Notes: generated by a model not told the origin, from the sequence alone. 64,000 nt of DNA from Fibrobacterota bacterium (GCA_028287465.1 JAQBPO010000028.1:1-64000), one strand, 5' to 3'. Positions 54,175 through 63,438 are shown, counted from the first letter of the stretch. Numbers and translations: made by a program.

Positions 54175-54583
54175 AGGCATGCCTCCACCATGGCTTTCAG
54201 CAATTCCCAAACCATGTCGTTCCGGCGCCGCGATGTGGGCGGAAATGGCAGAAAAAAAGAGGATCGTCACGGGTTCCGCGGGCCGGGGGTGACAAATGCT
54301 TACAATGCCCTCCCATTTGTCCTTCATTGGAAGGGGCCCCGCTTGACAGTTCCCGGGTTGCGGCCGGCGCGGTGAGGGCCGGGCTTGCTTACCATAGGCG
54401 ATACCGTATCACCCAGGTTACTGAGGCGCCCCGGGTGGAGGGGCGGGAACGGGCCGTCGCGGCCGTGGAATCGCCGCCGATCGGAGTATAACGACGATGC
54501 GGGAGGCCAGCGACCGTGGATTCAGGGACCCTGGCGGAGGCCCTGGAAAGGCCGACCGGAACGATGCCGGAGAGGGAGACGGC
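54175..54583. other. Gene-free interval upstream of the ATP-grasp operon
   Basis: About 410 bases show no convincing gene on either strand. Apart from the inverted repeat at 54291-54321, there is a run of T on the minus strand (54252-54258) and GC-rich sequence without clear signals. Confidence 0.5.
54291..54321 (-). promoter_or_regulatory. 8-bp inverted repeat upstream of the ATP-grasp operon
   Basis: GACAAATG (54291-54298) and CATTTGTC (54314-54321) are perfect inverted repeats 15 nt apart, about 117 bp before the operon start. The arm length and 15-nt spacing resemble the repeat before the DUF1338 gene, although the sequence differs. Confidence 0.4.
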
Positions 54584-55300
54584 TTAGCGTGAGTCCAAGC
54601 GTCCGAACGCCCGGCCCGTGAGGCTCCATTCCCAAAGCGGGCGGCGGCCGAAGCGGCCTCCGGCGGGTTGCCCGGATCCCGATGGACCGGACGCTTTTTC
54701 TTCCGACAACCCCAGGGGGGCGTTGCACTGAACGGTTCCGTTGAAGTCCGTGCCATCAAGGCAGGTATTCTCCGGCGAATGCGCATAATGCGCTTTCAGG
54801 AAGCCGGAAAAGGCGAGCGAATCCAGGCAATCCGATGTCAGCGACCATCCCCATGCGATCGCGGCAAACCGTTTTGCCATGACCGTATCCCCTGCGATCA
54901 CGATGCGGTGCTTGATGGCCGCCCCGCAAAGGGGATCCTGGGGGAACGCGTCCGCGATCCGTTGCAAGGACGCGAAATCCGCCTCGCAATCCCCTTCCGT
55001 ATGGCAATTGATCAGGAAAACGACCGCGCCATGCTCTTCGTTATGGACATAATATCCCGGATTGAGGACGAGGCGATGGGTTCCGTACTTGGCCCAATCC
55101 GAACCGAAGTGGTTCCCCGAGGTCGGGGGATAGTGGGAAAAGGTCAATGGGGCGCAAGTGGCGACGTGGCTGGCTTCGGTCTGATATTGGATCGGGTCCG
55201 GAGCCTTGCAATCGCCTGCTTGAGAACGGGAGGGAAGCGCGAGGGAAACAAGGCAGGCCATTGAAAATCCGGAAATTCGGGTCGGAAATCGGGTATTCAT
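54584..55300 (-). CDS. DUF3105-family secreted protein
   Basis: A signal peptide (ending SRSQAGD) precedes a domain with HYPPTSGNHFGSDWAKYGTH, LNPGYYVHNEEHGAVVFLINC and a C-terminal region. The NPPTSG-H and VHN-EHG motifs define DUF3105, whose His and Glu residues may hold a metal. Cysteines at C31, C49, C99, C105 and C125 suggest disulfides. The last 40 residues are low-complexity and Arg/Gly-rich. Function unknown. It is divergent from the DAO-Rieske gene. Confidence 0.8.
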   Translation of the reverse strand: MNTRFPTRISGFSMACLVSLALPSRSQAGDCKAPDPIQYQTEASHVATCAPLTFSHYPPTSGNHFGSDWAKYGTHRLVLNPGYYVHNEEHGAVVFLINCHTEGDCEADFASLQRIADAFPQDPLCGAAIKHRIVIAGDTVMAKRFAAIAWGWSLTSDCLDSLAFSGFLKAHYAHSPENTCLDGTDFNGTVQCNAPLGLSEEKASGPSGSGQPAGGRFGRRPLWEWSLTGRAFGRLDSR

Positions 55301-55377
55301 CCGGGAAAAAATGGTTAAAACCGGCGAACCTGGCCACCCGGAGGCCATGCCAGGCTTGCGCGAGGCCCCGTTTTTAG

Positions 55378-55397
55378 CGTGTTTCCCTGGAAACACG
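55378..55397 (+). promoter_or_regulatory. 20-bp perfect palindrome upstream of the DAO-Rieske gene
   Basis: CGTGTTTCC-CT-GGAAACACG has nine perfect pairs around a two-base centre. It sits 30 bp before the start codon, in the 126-bp divergent gap. The short centre disfavours a hairpin and favours a dimeric DNA-binding regulator. Confidence 0.6.
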
Positions 55398-55426
55398 GGC
55401 GATACGCCCATACGCCGGAGACTCCC

Positions 55427-57010
55427 ATGAACCCAGAACAACGAGACAGCACTTCCGGAGCCAAGATCTCGATCTGGACCCGCTCCGCCGAGACCCCCAA
55501 ATACCCCGTCGCCCCCGAAGGCCTGGCCCCGGAGGTCTGCGTCGTCGGGGCCGGCATTTCCGGCCTGACCGTGGCCTATACCCTCGCCAACGAAGGCGTT
55601 TCCGTGGTCGTGATTGACGACGGCGCCGTGGGCAGCGGGGAAACGGGGAGGACCACGGCCCATCTCGCGAACGCCGTGGACGACCACTACCATATCCTGG
55701 AATCCATCCATGGCAAGGACAAGGCCCGCATGGTCGCCGAGAGCCATACCGCCGCTATCGATCGCATCGAGTCCATCATCAAGCGCGAAGGGATCGAATG
55801 CGGATTCGAGCGCGTGGACGGGTTCCTGTTCGCCGCGCCCGATGAAGACCCGGGTTTCCTGAAAAAGGAATTGGAGGCGGCCCAGCGTGCGGGCCTGCGG
55901 CCGGAGATGGTCGAACGCGCTCCCATCCCCACTTTTGAAACGGGACCGGCCCTCCGGTTCCCCTCCCAGGCCCAGTTCCATCCCTTGCGCTATCTCGCCC
56001 GCCTGGCCGAAGCCGTCGTCGCCAAGGGCGGCCGAATCTTCACCGGGGCCCATGCCGTGGAAATCGCCGGCGGCGACGATCCCCATGTCACCCTGAAATC
56101 CGGCCACGTCATCAAATGCAAATCCGTCGTGGTCGCGACCAACGTCCCCGTCAACAACCGCCTGGCCCTGCAGACCAAGCTGGAGGCCTATCGCACCTAC
56201 GTGATAGCGGCCCATGTCCCGTCCGGCCAGCTGGAGCCGGCCCTATTGTGGGATTCCGGCGATCCCTACCATTATGTCCGCATCGTCAAGGACGCGGACA
56301 ACAGCCCGGGGCAGGATCTGCTCGTCATCGGCGGCGAGGATCATCGGACCGGCGAGGTGGTCGATTACGACGCTCGCTACGGCGCCCTGGAGATGTGGAT
56401 GCGCTCGCGGTATCCGGAGGCGGGCGTGGTCCATGCGCGCTGGTCCGGGCAGATCATCGAGACCGTGGACGGGCTCGCCTATATCGGCCGCAATCCCGGC
56501 GAGAAGAACGTCTATATCGTCACCGGGGATTCCGGCAACGGCCTTACCCATGGCACCATCGCGGGCATCCTGATCCCGGATCTGATCCAAGGACGCAGCA
56601 ACCCCTGGGAGGCGACCTACGATCCCGGTCGCATCGTCCTGAAGTCGGCCGGGGAATTCGGCAAGCACAACCTCAAGGTGGCCGCCCATTACGCCGACTG
56701 GATGAAGGGCCATGAGACCAAGGATGAGAAGGGGATCCCTTCCGGATCCGGCGCGGTCATCAAGCACGGCCTCAAGCATGTGGCCGCCTATCGGGAAGAG
56801 GACGGGACCTTGCATCGCATGTCCGCCGTCTGTCCGCACCTGAAATGCATCGTGACCTGGAACGGCTCCGAGAGCTCGTGGGACTGCCCATGCCATGGCT
56901 CGCGTTTCGATTGCCGCGGCCACGTTCTCAACGGGCCCGCCAACGAGGATCTCGCCCATCTGGATCCGGCCGGGGACGCGGTCAAGCAGGCTTCCGACCA
57001 GGGAGAGTGA
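55427..57010 (+). CDS. FAD-dependent oxidoreductase with C-terminal Rieske [2Fe-2S] domain
   Basis: Residues about 25-400 form a DAO fold with the dinucleotide motif VCVVGAGISGLTVAYTLANEG and a late FAD motif (VYIVTGDSGNGLTHGTIAG). The last 100 residues contain a Rieske centre, VCPHLKC and CPCHGSRFD, giving the C-x-H and C-x2-H ligands. Similar fusions are described as gamma-glutamylputrescine-oxidase-like or 'Rieske DAO' proteins and are believed to oxidise amines. The ATG follows GGAG. A perfect palindrome just upstream suggests inducible control. Confidence 0.9.
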   Translation: MNPEQRDSTSGAKISIWTRSAETPKYPVAPEGLAPEVCVVGAGISGLTVAYTLANEGVSVVVIDDGAVGSGETGRTTAHLANAVDDHYHILESIHGKDKARMVAESHTAAIDRIESIIKREGIECGFERVDGFLFAAPDEDPGFLKKELEAAQRAGLRPEMVERAPIPTFETGPALRFPSQAQFHPLRYLARLAEAVVAKGGRIFTGAHAVEIAGGDDPHVTLKSGHVIKCKSVVVATNVPVNNRLALQTKLEAYRTYVIAAHVPSGQLEPALLWDSGDPYHYVRIVKDADNSPGQDLLVIGGEDHRTGEVVDYDARYGALEMWMRSRYPEAGVVHARWSGQIIETVDGLAYIGRNPGEKNVYIVTGDSGNGLTHGTIAGILIPDLIQGRSNPWEATYDPGRIVLKSAGEFGKHNLKVAAHYADWMKGHETKDEKGIPSGSGAVIKHGLKHVAAYREEDGTLHRMSAVCPHLKCIVTWNGSESSWDCPCHGSRFDCRGHVLNGPANEDLAHLDPAGDAVKQASDQGE

Positions 57011-57060
57011 GAGTAGGCCGAGAGCCGGCCGACCTCGGCAGGGATGGGCCGGGCCGGGAA

Positions 57061-57585
57061 CTACCCGGTTACCCTTCCTTGGCCCGGTCTTCCTTTGGCC
57101 TGCCGATGGGCCAGGTAGTCGCCGGTCGCTATCACGGCTTTGCCCGCGGTCGGGAAGTTGTAGAAATAAACCTGGCTCAAAAAACCCATGCCGGATCCCG
57201 CCAGGGTCACCCATGTCTCCGCGCGGATGAACTCGGAGCCTTCCGTGTCCTCCGGATCGAACCCTTCATAGGGATCGATCGCGGCGAACAGGGCGGCCGG
57301 GTCTTTCAGGCGGAGCAGGTGGCCCCAAACCTTGGGCGCGTCCTCATCGAAGTCCGGGCCGACTCGGACCCCTGCGGATATGGCCCGCGAAGCCGCGCGT
57401 ACCGCTCCCGGATATCCCCCCAAATCGAATAGACGCCCCGATATGGACCCGCGGCCCAAGGAAACGCCCGCGTTTTCCATGGCTTCATCGACCGCGGCGA
57501 TCCCGGTCGTGAGCATCAAGGTTCCGTAGGTGAAAAGCAGGGAACCGGGATCCGGTGCGCCTAAATGGTCGAGGGGGGCCGCCAT
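57061..57585 (-). CDS. Gamma-glutamylcyclotransferase-like (AIG2/GGCT) protein
   Basis: The fold's glycine loop LLFTYGTLM is near the N-terminus, followed by GRLFDLGGYPGAV and VWGHLLRLKDPAALFAAIDPYEGFDP, where the catalytic glutamate is in the YEGF block. The end (QVYFYN) completes the barrel. Such enzymes release 5-oxoproline from gamma-glutamyl compounds; others are gamma-glutamylamine cyclotransferases. The internal ATG chosen lies just before the domain. It neighbours the DAO-Rieske gene but on the other strand. Confidence 0.85.
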   Translation of the reverse strand: MAAPLDHLGAPDPGSLLFTYGTLMLTTGIAAVDEAMENAGVSLGRGSISGRLFDLGGYPGAVRAASRAISAGVRVGPDFDEDAPKVWGHLLRLKDPAALFAAIDPYEGFDPEDTEGSEFIRAETWVTLAGSGMGFLSQVYFYNFPTAGKAVIATGDYLAHRQAKGRPGQGRVTG

Positions 57586-57701
57586 GCCCTGAAAATAACC
57601 ACTTCCGCCTTGTTTGATAGACCCCCGGCCAGGAGCTACTTTTGGGCCTCGCCGACGTGAAACCGTCGCCATCCATCACGACCCACCCGGAACAGCATCC
57701 C

Positions 57702-59144
57702 ATGAACGACGCCAACACCCAGTACGAAAACCCCCTCATCAAGCGTTACGCTTCGGCCCGCATGGGTTTCGTGTTCTCGCCCCAATTCAAGTTCCAGACC
57801 TGGCGCAAATTGTGGATCCTCCTCGCCGAAGCGGAGAAGGATCTCGGCCTGCCCATCACCGAAGAGCAGCTCGCCGACCTCAAGGCCCATGAGAAGGACA
57901 TCAACTTCGAGGAAGCGGAGAAGCGCGAAAAGGCGGTCCGCCACGACGTGATGGCCCACGTGCACGCCTACGGCCTCCAGGCGAAGAGGGCCGCCGGCAT
58001 CATCCACCTGGGCGCCACTTCCGCCTACGTTACCGACAATACCGATCTCATCCAGGCGCGCGCGGGCATGGATCTGGTCCGCCGGCGCATGCTGCGCGTG
58101 GTGGCCGCCCTTTCCGCCTTCGCCCGTCAGTACAAGGATCTGCCCACCCTGGGCTTCACCCATTTCCAGCCCGCCCAGTTGACCACGGTCGGCAAGCGCG
58201 CCACCCTGTGGATCCAGGACCTGCTCCTCGATCTGGAGGAACTGGATTTCGTCGATCGCGGCCTGCCCTTCCTGGGCGTCAAAGGCACCACCGGCACCCA
58301 GGCCAGCTTCCTCGAGCTCTTCGACGGCGATCACGCCAAGGTCAAGGCCCTGGACGAAGCCGTCACCAAGAAGGCGGGCTTCGCCCGCAGCCTGGGGGTC
58401 TCCGGCCAGACCTATACCCGCAAGCTCGACTCGCGCGTGCTCTCCCTGCTCTCCAGCATCTCGCAATCCCTGAGCAAGTTCTCCACGGACCTGCGCCTGT
58501 TGCAGCACCTCAAGGAAATCGAGGAACCCTTCGAAGCCGATCAGATCGGGTCGTCGGCCATGGCCTACAAGCGCAACCCCATGCGCGCCGAGCGCATCGG
58601 CTCCCTGGCCCGCTTCGTGCAGGCCCTCGCGCCCAGCGCCGCCTTCACCGCCTCCACCCAATGGTTCGAGCGCACCTTGGACGATTCCGCCAACAAGCGC
58701 CTCGCGGTGCCCCAGGCCTTCCTGGCCACGGACGCCATGCTCATCCTGGCCGAGAACGTCTGCAAGGGATTGGTCGTCTATCCCAAGATGATCGAGAAGC
58801 ACGTGATGGCGGAACTGCCCTTCATGGCCACGGAGAACATCATGATGGCCGGCGTCAAGGCGGGAGGCGATCGCCAGGAACTGCACGAATCCATCCGCCG
58901 CCATTCCCTGGAAGCGGCCAAACGCGTCAAGCAGGAAGGCCTGGAAAACAACCTCATGGATCTCATCGCCCGGGATCCCGCCTTCGGCATGGATTCCAAG
59001 ACCTTGAACGAGGTGCTCGACCCGGCCAAGTTCACCGGACGTTCGCCGGAAATCACGGAAGAGTTCCTCACCTGGGAAGTGGAGCCGGTCCTGGCGAAGA
59101 ACGCGGACTGGAAGTCCCTGGATCAGGAGGACCTGCGGGTCTGA
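57702..59144 (+). CDS. purB: Adenylosuccinate lyase
   Basis: The superfamily signature GSSAMAYKRNPMRAER, the general-acid/base region LGATSAYVTDNTD, and FTHFQPAQLTTVGKRA identify PurB of the ~480-residue type. It makes AMP and AICAR in purine synthesis by eliminating fumarate. The ATG at 57702 begins MNDANTQYENPLIKRYA, which is the family N-terminus. A small zinc-finger gene follows after 61 nt and may be co-transcribed. Confidence 0.95.
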   Translation: MNDANTQYENPLIKRYASARMGFVFSPQFKFQTWRKLWILLAEAEKDLGLPITEEQLADLKAHEKDINFEEAEKREKAVRHDVMAHVHAYGLQAKRAAGIIHLGATSAYVTDNTDLIQARAGMDLVRRRMLRVVAALSAFARQYKDLPTLGFTHFQPAQLTTVGKRATLWIQDLLLDLEELDFVDRGLPFLGVKGTTGTQASFLELFDGDHAKVKALDEAVTKKAGFARSLGVSGQTYTRKLDSRVLSLLSSISQSLSKFSTDLRLLQHLKEIEEPFEADQIGSSAMAYKRNPMRAERIGSLARFVQALAPSAAFTASTQWFERTLDDSANKRLAVPQAFLATDAMLILAENVCKGLVVYPKMIEKHVMAELPFMATENIMMAGVKAGGDRQELHESIRRHSLEAAKRVKQEGLENNLMDLIARDPAFGMDSKTLNEVLDPAKFTGRSPEITEEFLTWEVEPVLAKNADWKSLDQEDLRV

Positions 59145-59205
59145 TAATTCATTATATTTCCAGGCGCGCCCGCGATCACGAAAACATCCAGACGGAAGGA
59201 ACACC

Positions 59206-59583
59206 ATGAAGTGCCCCAAATGCCAGAGCGCCTTTACCAAGGTCGATTTCGAAGGCATCCGCATCGACCGATGCCTTTCCTGCCACGGCATGTGGTTCGA
59301 CGCCCTGGAGCTCCAGGACCTGCTCAAGAAGAAGGGCTCGGAAAAGCTCGACATCGGCGATGAGCGGGATTACGGGAAGACCAAGCGCATCGAGGATTAT
59401 CTCTGCCCCAAGGACGGCTCGCGCATGATCAAGATGGTGGACGCCAAGCAGCACCATGTCTGGTACGAATCCTGCGGCGTCTGCTACGGCATCTTCCTGG
59501 ACGCCACCGAGTTCGCGGAGCTCAAGGAAAGATCCCTGATGGACATCATCCGGTCCATCCGCGTTCCCGAGCGCAACGCCTAG
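59206..59583 (+). CDS. zf-TFIIB-type zinc-finger protein
   Basis: Two similar halves each carry a zinc-knuckle. The first is CPKCQSAFTKVDFEGIRIDRCLSCHGMWFDALELQDLL and the second LCPKDGSRM ... ESCGVCYGIFLDATEFAEL. The family (PF13453) is small and mostly uncharacterised. It lies after purB, and the strong terminator follows its stop. Confidence 0.85.
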   Translation: MKCPKCQSAFTKVDFEGIRIDRCLSCHGMWFDALELQDLLKKKGSEKLDIGDERDYGKTKRIEDYLCPKDGSRMIKMVDAKQHHVWYESCGVCYGIFLDATEFAELKERSLMDIIRSIRVPERNA

Positions 59584-59624
59584 GCCTACGGGCGGCGTCC
59601 GGGATCGGGCCGCATCGGAAAGGA

Positions 59625-59654
59625 AAAAGCCCCGGGAGGATTCCCGGGGCTTTT
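59625..59654. terminator. Bidirectional intrinsic terminator
   Basis: AAAAGCCCCGGGA/TCCCGGGGCTTTT is a 13-bp stem with a GGAT loop. It ends in T-runs on both strands and separates the convergent purB unit and the CBM lipoprotein gene. Confidence 0.9.
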
Positions 59655-59697
59655 CTTTACAGGTTTTTTTTCCAAGGGGTCGGCGCCTATCAGCCGA

Positions 59698-60672
59698 TCA
59701 GTTCGCGCAGTCCAGGCACTTCCAATCCACCGTCCCCTCATTGGTCCCGAACCGCTCCGCCGTGTATTTCTCCACGTCGATGAGGAATCCGGTGGCGGCC
59801 GCGTTCTTGGTGCAGCATCCGTTGCAATCGGAATCCGAGCACATATCGTAGACCTTCACGTCGATGGTCTTGGTCCCCTGGGTCAGGCGCAGGGTCTTGA
59901 GCCGGTACTTGGCGAAATCGCGCTCATGCACCGCCGCGATATTGTTCGCCTTCACCCAGCTTTCCGGCTGCTTGCCGTCCACGCCCGCGAAGTAGCCCGC
60001 CCATTGGCATCCGTTATACTCGATGCACTCCTCGCTGCCCGGATCCGGATAGGAGGTGAACCAGGTCAGGTTGGCCTTGCGGGTGGTGCCGTCGACGACG
60101 ACCGGGCCGGATACGGTGAGGTTGTCCACGTTGCCGCCGCTATAGCCGATGGACGAGGCCAGTACCGTATTGTTCCCGGCGATCAGGTTCGCGTCCAGGC
60201 TCACCGTGGTCCAGCTGGTCCAGGATCCCGTGGGCGGGAAGGCCAGGCTGGACTGCACCGTGGTTCCGTTCACCTGGATGGCCAGGGGGCGGGAGGAATA
60301 CCCGCCGTTGGCATAGCGGATCTTGAGGCCGTATTTTCCCGCGGCCGCCACGTTTACGGTCCAACGGATGGATTCCCCGGCCGACGCGATATAATCGACG
60401 AAGCCGGACCCGGTATACCCCGCGCGGTTAGAGGCCTTCACGGCGCCGGTCAGGACCGCATCCTCGGCTTCGCGGGTAAAGGTGACGGCGTAAGCCGTCG
60501 ACAGTTCCGACTGCACCACCGGACCGTCCCCGGGGGCGGCGCTGTTGAGGCATCCCGCGAGGAACATCGGCGCGGCCAGCAGGGCGATCGCCGCGGCCGA
60601 GGCCAGGGATTTCAGGAATCGGGAAAGGGCGGGGGCATGGCCTTTGGCGGACCGGATCGTGCGATCAAGCAT
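59698..60672 (-). CDS. Lipoprotein with CBM35/6-like and expansin-like domains
   Basis: A signal peptide ends with the lipobox LAGC (Cys41). Residues about 55-185 form a CBM6/35-type beta-sandwich (AVTFTREAEDAVLTGAVKASNRAGYTGSGFVDYI ... GNNTVLASSIGYSGGNVDNLTV) that should bind sugars. The C-terminal 130 residues have a six-cysteine DPBB pattern (LTWFTSYPDPGSEECIEYNGCQWAGYF, VKVYDMCSDSDCNGCCTKN) like expansins. Such proteins loosen or bind plant cell wall. GAGGAG precedes the ATG. It fits a fibre-degrading or polysaccharide-associated lifestyle. Confidence 0.75.
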   Translation of the reverse strand: MLDRTIRSAKGHAPALSRFLKSLASAAAIALLAAPMFLAGCLNSAAPGDGPVVQSELSTAYAVTFTREAEDAVLTGAVKASNRAGYTGSGFVDYIASAGESIRWTVNVAAAGKYGLKIRYANGGYSSRPLAIQVNGTTVQSSLAFPPTGSWTSWTTVSLDANLIAGNNTVLASSIGYSGGNVDNLTVSGPVVVDGTTRKANLTWFTSYPDPGSEECIEYNGCQWAGYFAGVDGKQPESWVKANNIAAVHERDFAKYRLKTLRLTQGTKTIDVKVYDMCSDSDCNGCCTKNAAATGFLIDVEKYTAERFGTNEGTVDWKCLDCAN

Positions 60673-60929
60673 GGAGTCTCCTCGGTAGATATGGCTCCAA
60701 CACGGCAGGATCCCCTGAGAGAGGATGTGTCCATCCGCCGCCCCCGTTGGCCTACCCAAGATAGCGCAGCCGTCGCGAATCCGGGCCTTTGGCATGCCGC
60801 GAATTGCGGAACGAAACGGGCCGGGAATAGGGAAGGCGTTCGCTGACTGGAAACACCCTCCAATTCCGGTTTGCCGTTTCCGGAACCGGAACCTTATTTA
60901 AAAGTATCACCAGGAAAAAGGAGATCCGC

Positions 60930-61241
60930 ATGGGAATCATGGAAGCGTTGGGCCTTAAGAAGGACGAGTACCACCACAAGATCAAGGCCGACCTGAGCGA
61001 TTGGGATGCCCAAGTGGAACGGGACAGGGCGGAACGCAAGCGCGAAGCCGCTTCGAACGAACTGGACCGGGACGATGATTACGAGGAATACCGCGCCCGC
61101 CGGAAGGATGCGGATGAACGGCTCTCCGATTTGCGGAACGCCTCCGAGGACAAGTGGGAGGACGTGAAGACCGGAGTGGAAAAGGCCTGGCTGGACGCCA
61201 AGAACGCCTTCAACAAGCTGGGAAACCGGATGCGCCATTAA
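60930..61241 (+). CDS. Small highly charged helical protein
   Basis: The 103-residue protein consists almost wholly of charged coiled-coil-like helix (KIKADLSDWDAQVERDRAERKREAASNEL ... DKWEDVKTGVEKAWLDAKNAFNKLGNRM). The last part resembles the helical 'W-x-x-x-K' repeats of small stress proteins. AAGGAG lies 7 nt before the ATG. There is no signal peptide. It may buffer stress or bind nucleic acid; no family is certain. Confidence 0.65.
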   Translation: MGIMEALGLKKDEYHHKIKADLSDWDAQVERDRAERKREAASNELDRDDDYEEYRARRKDADERLSDLRNASEDKWEDVKTGVEKAWLDAKNAFNKLGNRMRH

Positions 61242-61286
61242 AAAGGCGAGTCCGGCCGGCACCCACGGCCCGGTTCCTTGCCGGGA

Positions 61287-62345
61287 TCAGCGGGGTGCCG
61301 GGACCTCCCGGAACAGCCTGCCCCGGGCGTCCGAAGCGGTCGGGGCTTCGGAGGTGGGGGAGATGAACTCCATTCCGCCCTTGGCCATCCTCAGTATCGG
61401 GAGGCGACCCGCCTTCGGCCCCGGCGTCCGCGCCAACGCGCCCGTTACCGGGGCGGTATTCTTGATCTTCGCCATCGCGTCAAAAGCCTCTTCCGTCTTC
61501 CAGGCGCTCCCCGGGAATTGCAGATCCCAGATGCAGATGCTCGCCACTTCCTTCGGCTTGGTGATGCATTCGTTCAGATGCTGGATGGCGCTGCCTCCGC
61601 CCCAGCTGTTCGAGGCCATGAGGCCCATGCTCACTTGGGAGCGGGCGTATCCGGCCTTGGCGCCCAGGTTCTGCTGGTAGCTGTAGGCCTGGGTCTTGTC
61701 CGGCGAAGTCTCGTACATCTCCTCATAGCCCATGATGTGGATGTAATCGACCTTCCCGAGCCAATCCGGGAACCAGGACTCGTCGGGCATATTGTCCGAA
61801 TTCTCGTTGTTGAAGGTGCATACGGTCAGCAGCTTCCCCTTGGCCTTGAGCAACGCCGACAACTCGATCACGAAGGCCTTGTACTCCGAGCGATGATCGT
61901 CCGCCTTAAGGGCGTTTCCTTCCAGATCCAGGTCGACCCCGTCCAGGCCGAACTTGTCCATTTCGGCAACCAGGGCCTTGGCGAAGGCGGCATGATTGTC
62001 GGCGAAGGCGGAGGTGGCCAGGTTCCAATCCCAGCCATTGGTCGCGTTGAACACCGTGAGCAGCACCTTGACATTGTTGGCCTTGCCCCAATCCGCGAAC
62101 CACTGCGCGTCCGCCGCGCCCGCGCCCGTGAAGACCACCCCGCCGGAGGTGGTGGGATGCCAGAACTGCAGGCCGATATGGGTCAGGCCGTCCTTGGCCT
62201 TGTATTTCCCGTAGGTGCCGTTGAGGACATTCCTGCAGGCGCCGATGCCGTAGGACGGGACCCAGCTCATGACCTCGTTTGCGGAAGCCGCCGCGGCGAG
62301 AAGGGCGAGGGTCAATCCGAACGCGGCGCTGGTGAATCTGGGCAT
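61287..62345 (-). CDS. Secreted glycoside hydrolase family 18 protein (chitinase-like)
   Basis: A signal peptide (about residues 1-22, ending AASA) precedes a TIM barrel. The GH18 signature GLDGVDLDLEG provides DxxDxDxE (Asp135, Asp138, Asp140, Glu142), so the catalytic acid is present. Later strands (YIHIMGYEEMYE, SICIWDLQFPGSAW) fit the family. It should hydrolyse chitin or peptidoglycan-like beta-1,4-GlcNAc bonds. The C-terminal 60 residues are Pro/Ala/Lys-rich without a clear domain. It converges with the small charged protein. Confidence 0.9.
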   Translation of the reverse strand: MPRFTSAAFGLTLALLAAAASANEVMSWVPSYGIGACRNVLNGTYGKYKAKDGLTHIGLQFWHPTTSGGVVFTGAGAADAQWFADWGKANNVKVLLTVFNATNGWDWNLATSAFADNHAAFAKALVAEMDKFGLDGVDLDLEGNALKADDHRSEYKAFVIELSALLKAKGKLLTVCTFNNENSDNMPDESWFPDWLGKVDYIHIMGYEEMYETSPDKTQAYSYQQNLGAKAGYARSQVSMGLMASNSWGGGSAIQHLNECITKPKEVASICIWDLQFPGSAWKTEEAFDAMAKIKNTAPVTGALARTPGPKAGRLPILRMAKGGMEFISPTSEAPTASDARGRLFREVPAPR

Positions 62346-62591
62346 GGGACGGATCCTTGGGTGGGAAAGTGCTCGAACGAAGCCGCCCGCCTCGACGGCG
62401 GAGGTCGGTCCAATATACCCCGGGACCGGGCATGGCGCCTCTGGACTCGCGCCGCGTCGGCCCTATGTGTTTCCTGAATGAAAACGCCCGGAAGAAAAGG
62501 GCCGGTTCCCGGAACTATCTTTTCCATAGGATCCCAAAATCGGAAACGGGGAAACGGGAATGAAACAAAAAGACGGGTTCCGGGGGTTAAC

Positions 62592-62864
62592 GTGAACGAC
62601 GATGCGCTCAAGAACGAGCGGACCCAGCTCGTTTCCAAGCTCAGGCAGTATTTCCAGGACGAGCGGGACGAGGAGCTCGGCGAGCTCCCGGCCAAGATGA
62701 TGCTGGATTTCATCGAAAGGGAAATCGCCCCCTTCTTCTACAACCGGGGGGTGAGGGATGCGAAATCCAAGACCATCGCGGCCTTCGCGACCCTGGCGGA
62801 GGAGATGGATTACCTGGAGATCCTGGTCCCCAAGAAACCCGGCGCCAGGCCTTCGCGCGAATGA
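62592..62864 (+). CDS. DUF2164 family protein
   Basis: This 90-residue protein begins at a GTG (VNDDALKNERTQLVSKLRQYF) and contains the DUF2164 core: ERDEELGELPAKMMLDFIEREIAPFFYNRGVRDAK. The family is small and helical with no assigned function. The reading frame is open upstream, but the start marks where the family begins. It is divergent from the GH18 gene and convergent with the next one. Confidence 0.8.
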   Translation: MNDDALKNERTQLVSKLRQYFQDERDEELGELPAKMMLDFIEREIAPFFYNRGVRDAKSKTIAAFATLAEEMDYLEILVPKKPGARPSRE

Positions 62865-62880
62865 TGGCGATTTGACCGGC

Positions 62881-63438
62881 CTAAGGCGGCGGGAGCGGAT
62901 CCCCCTCCCCCGGTCCCGTCCGCATGCGGCCTTCCAACTCCCTGGCTCCGGCATACGGGTCTTCATGATTCAGCAGGAAGTGCAGCTCCCGCCGCTCGAA
63001 GCCCTCCGCCGCGAGCCTGGCCCATACCAGTTTCCGCACCTCATGGCCCAGGACCAGGACCTCGATGCCGTTCACGTCCAGCAAACGCAAGGAGATCAAA
63101 TCCGAATCCTTGGCCCATAGGACCCAGATCTTGACGGGCTCCCTGGCGCCCATCAGCTTGTTGGCGGACCGGTATTTGATGGTCCGGTCTATTTCCCAGA
63201 TATGATCCGCGTCGCCCGACCAATGCACATCGCAGCGATGGGCGAGATTCTCCGGTACCGCATGGTACCGTCTCTCCAAGGTTACCTCAAAGCCCAGATG
63301 CCGGCCCAGATCGGAAATCGCCCCGGTCAGCACCAGGGTCACGTCGGATTCATAGACCAGGGACCGCCGCTCCAGGGCCAGCAGGAGGCGGAACTCCAAA
63401 AAGGAGCGGTACATCTGAAGGGTTTCCGCGGATACCAT
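62881..63438 (-). CDS. Hypothetical protein with nuclease-like motif
   Basis: The 185-residue protein has no signal. In the middle CDVHWSGDADHIWEIDRTIKYRS has acidic residues spaced as in PD-(D/E)xK nucleases (D...E-x-D...K), followed by VKIWVLWAKDSDLISLRLLD. The N-terminal helix is rich in Leu/Arg. It might be a small endonuclease-like protein, but homology is not recognised. The C-terminus is Pro/Gly-rich. Confidence 0.55.
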   Translation of the reverse strand: MVSAETLQMYRSFLEFRLLLALERRSLVYESDVTLVLTGAISDLGRHLGFEVTLERRYHAVPENLAHRCDVHWSGDADHIWEIDRTIKYRSANKLMGAREPVKIWVLWAKDSDLISLRLLDVNGIEVLVLGHEVRKLVWARLAAEGFERRELHFLLNHEDPYAGARELEGRMRTGPGEGDPLPPP

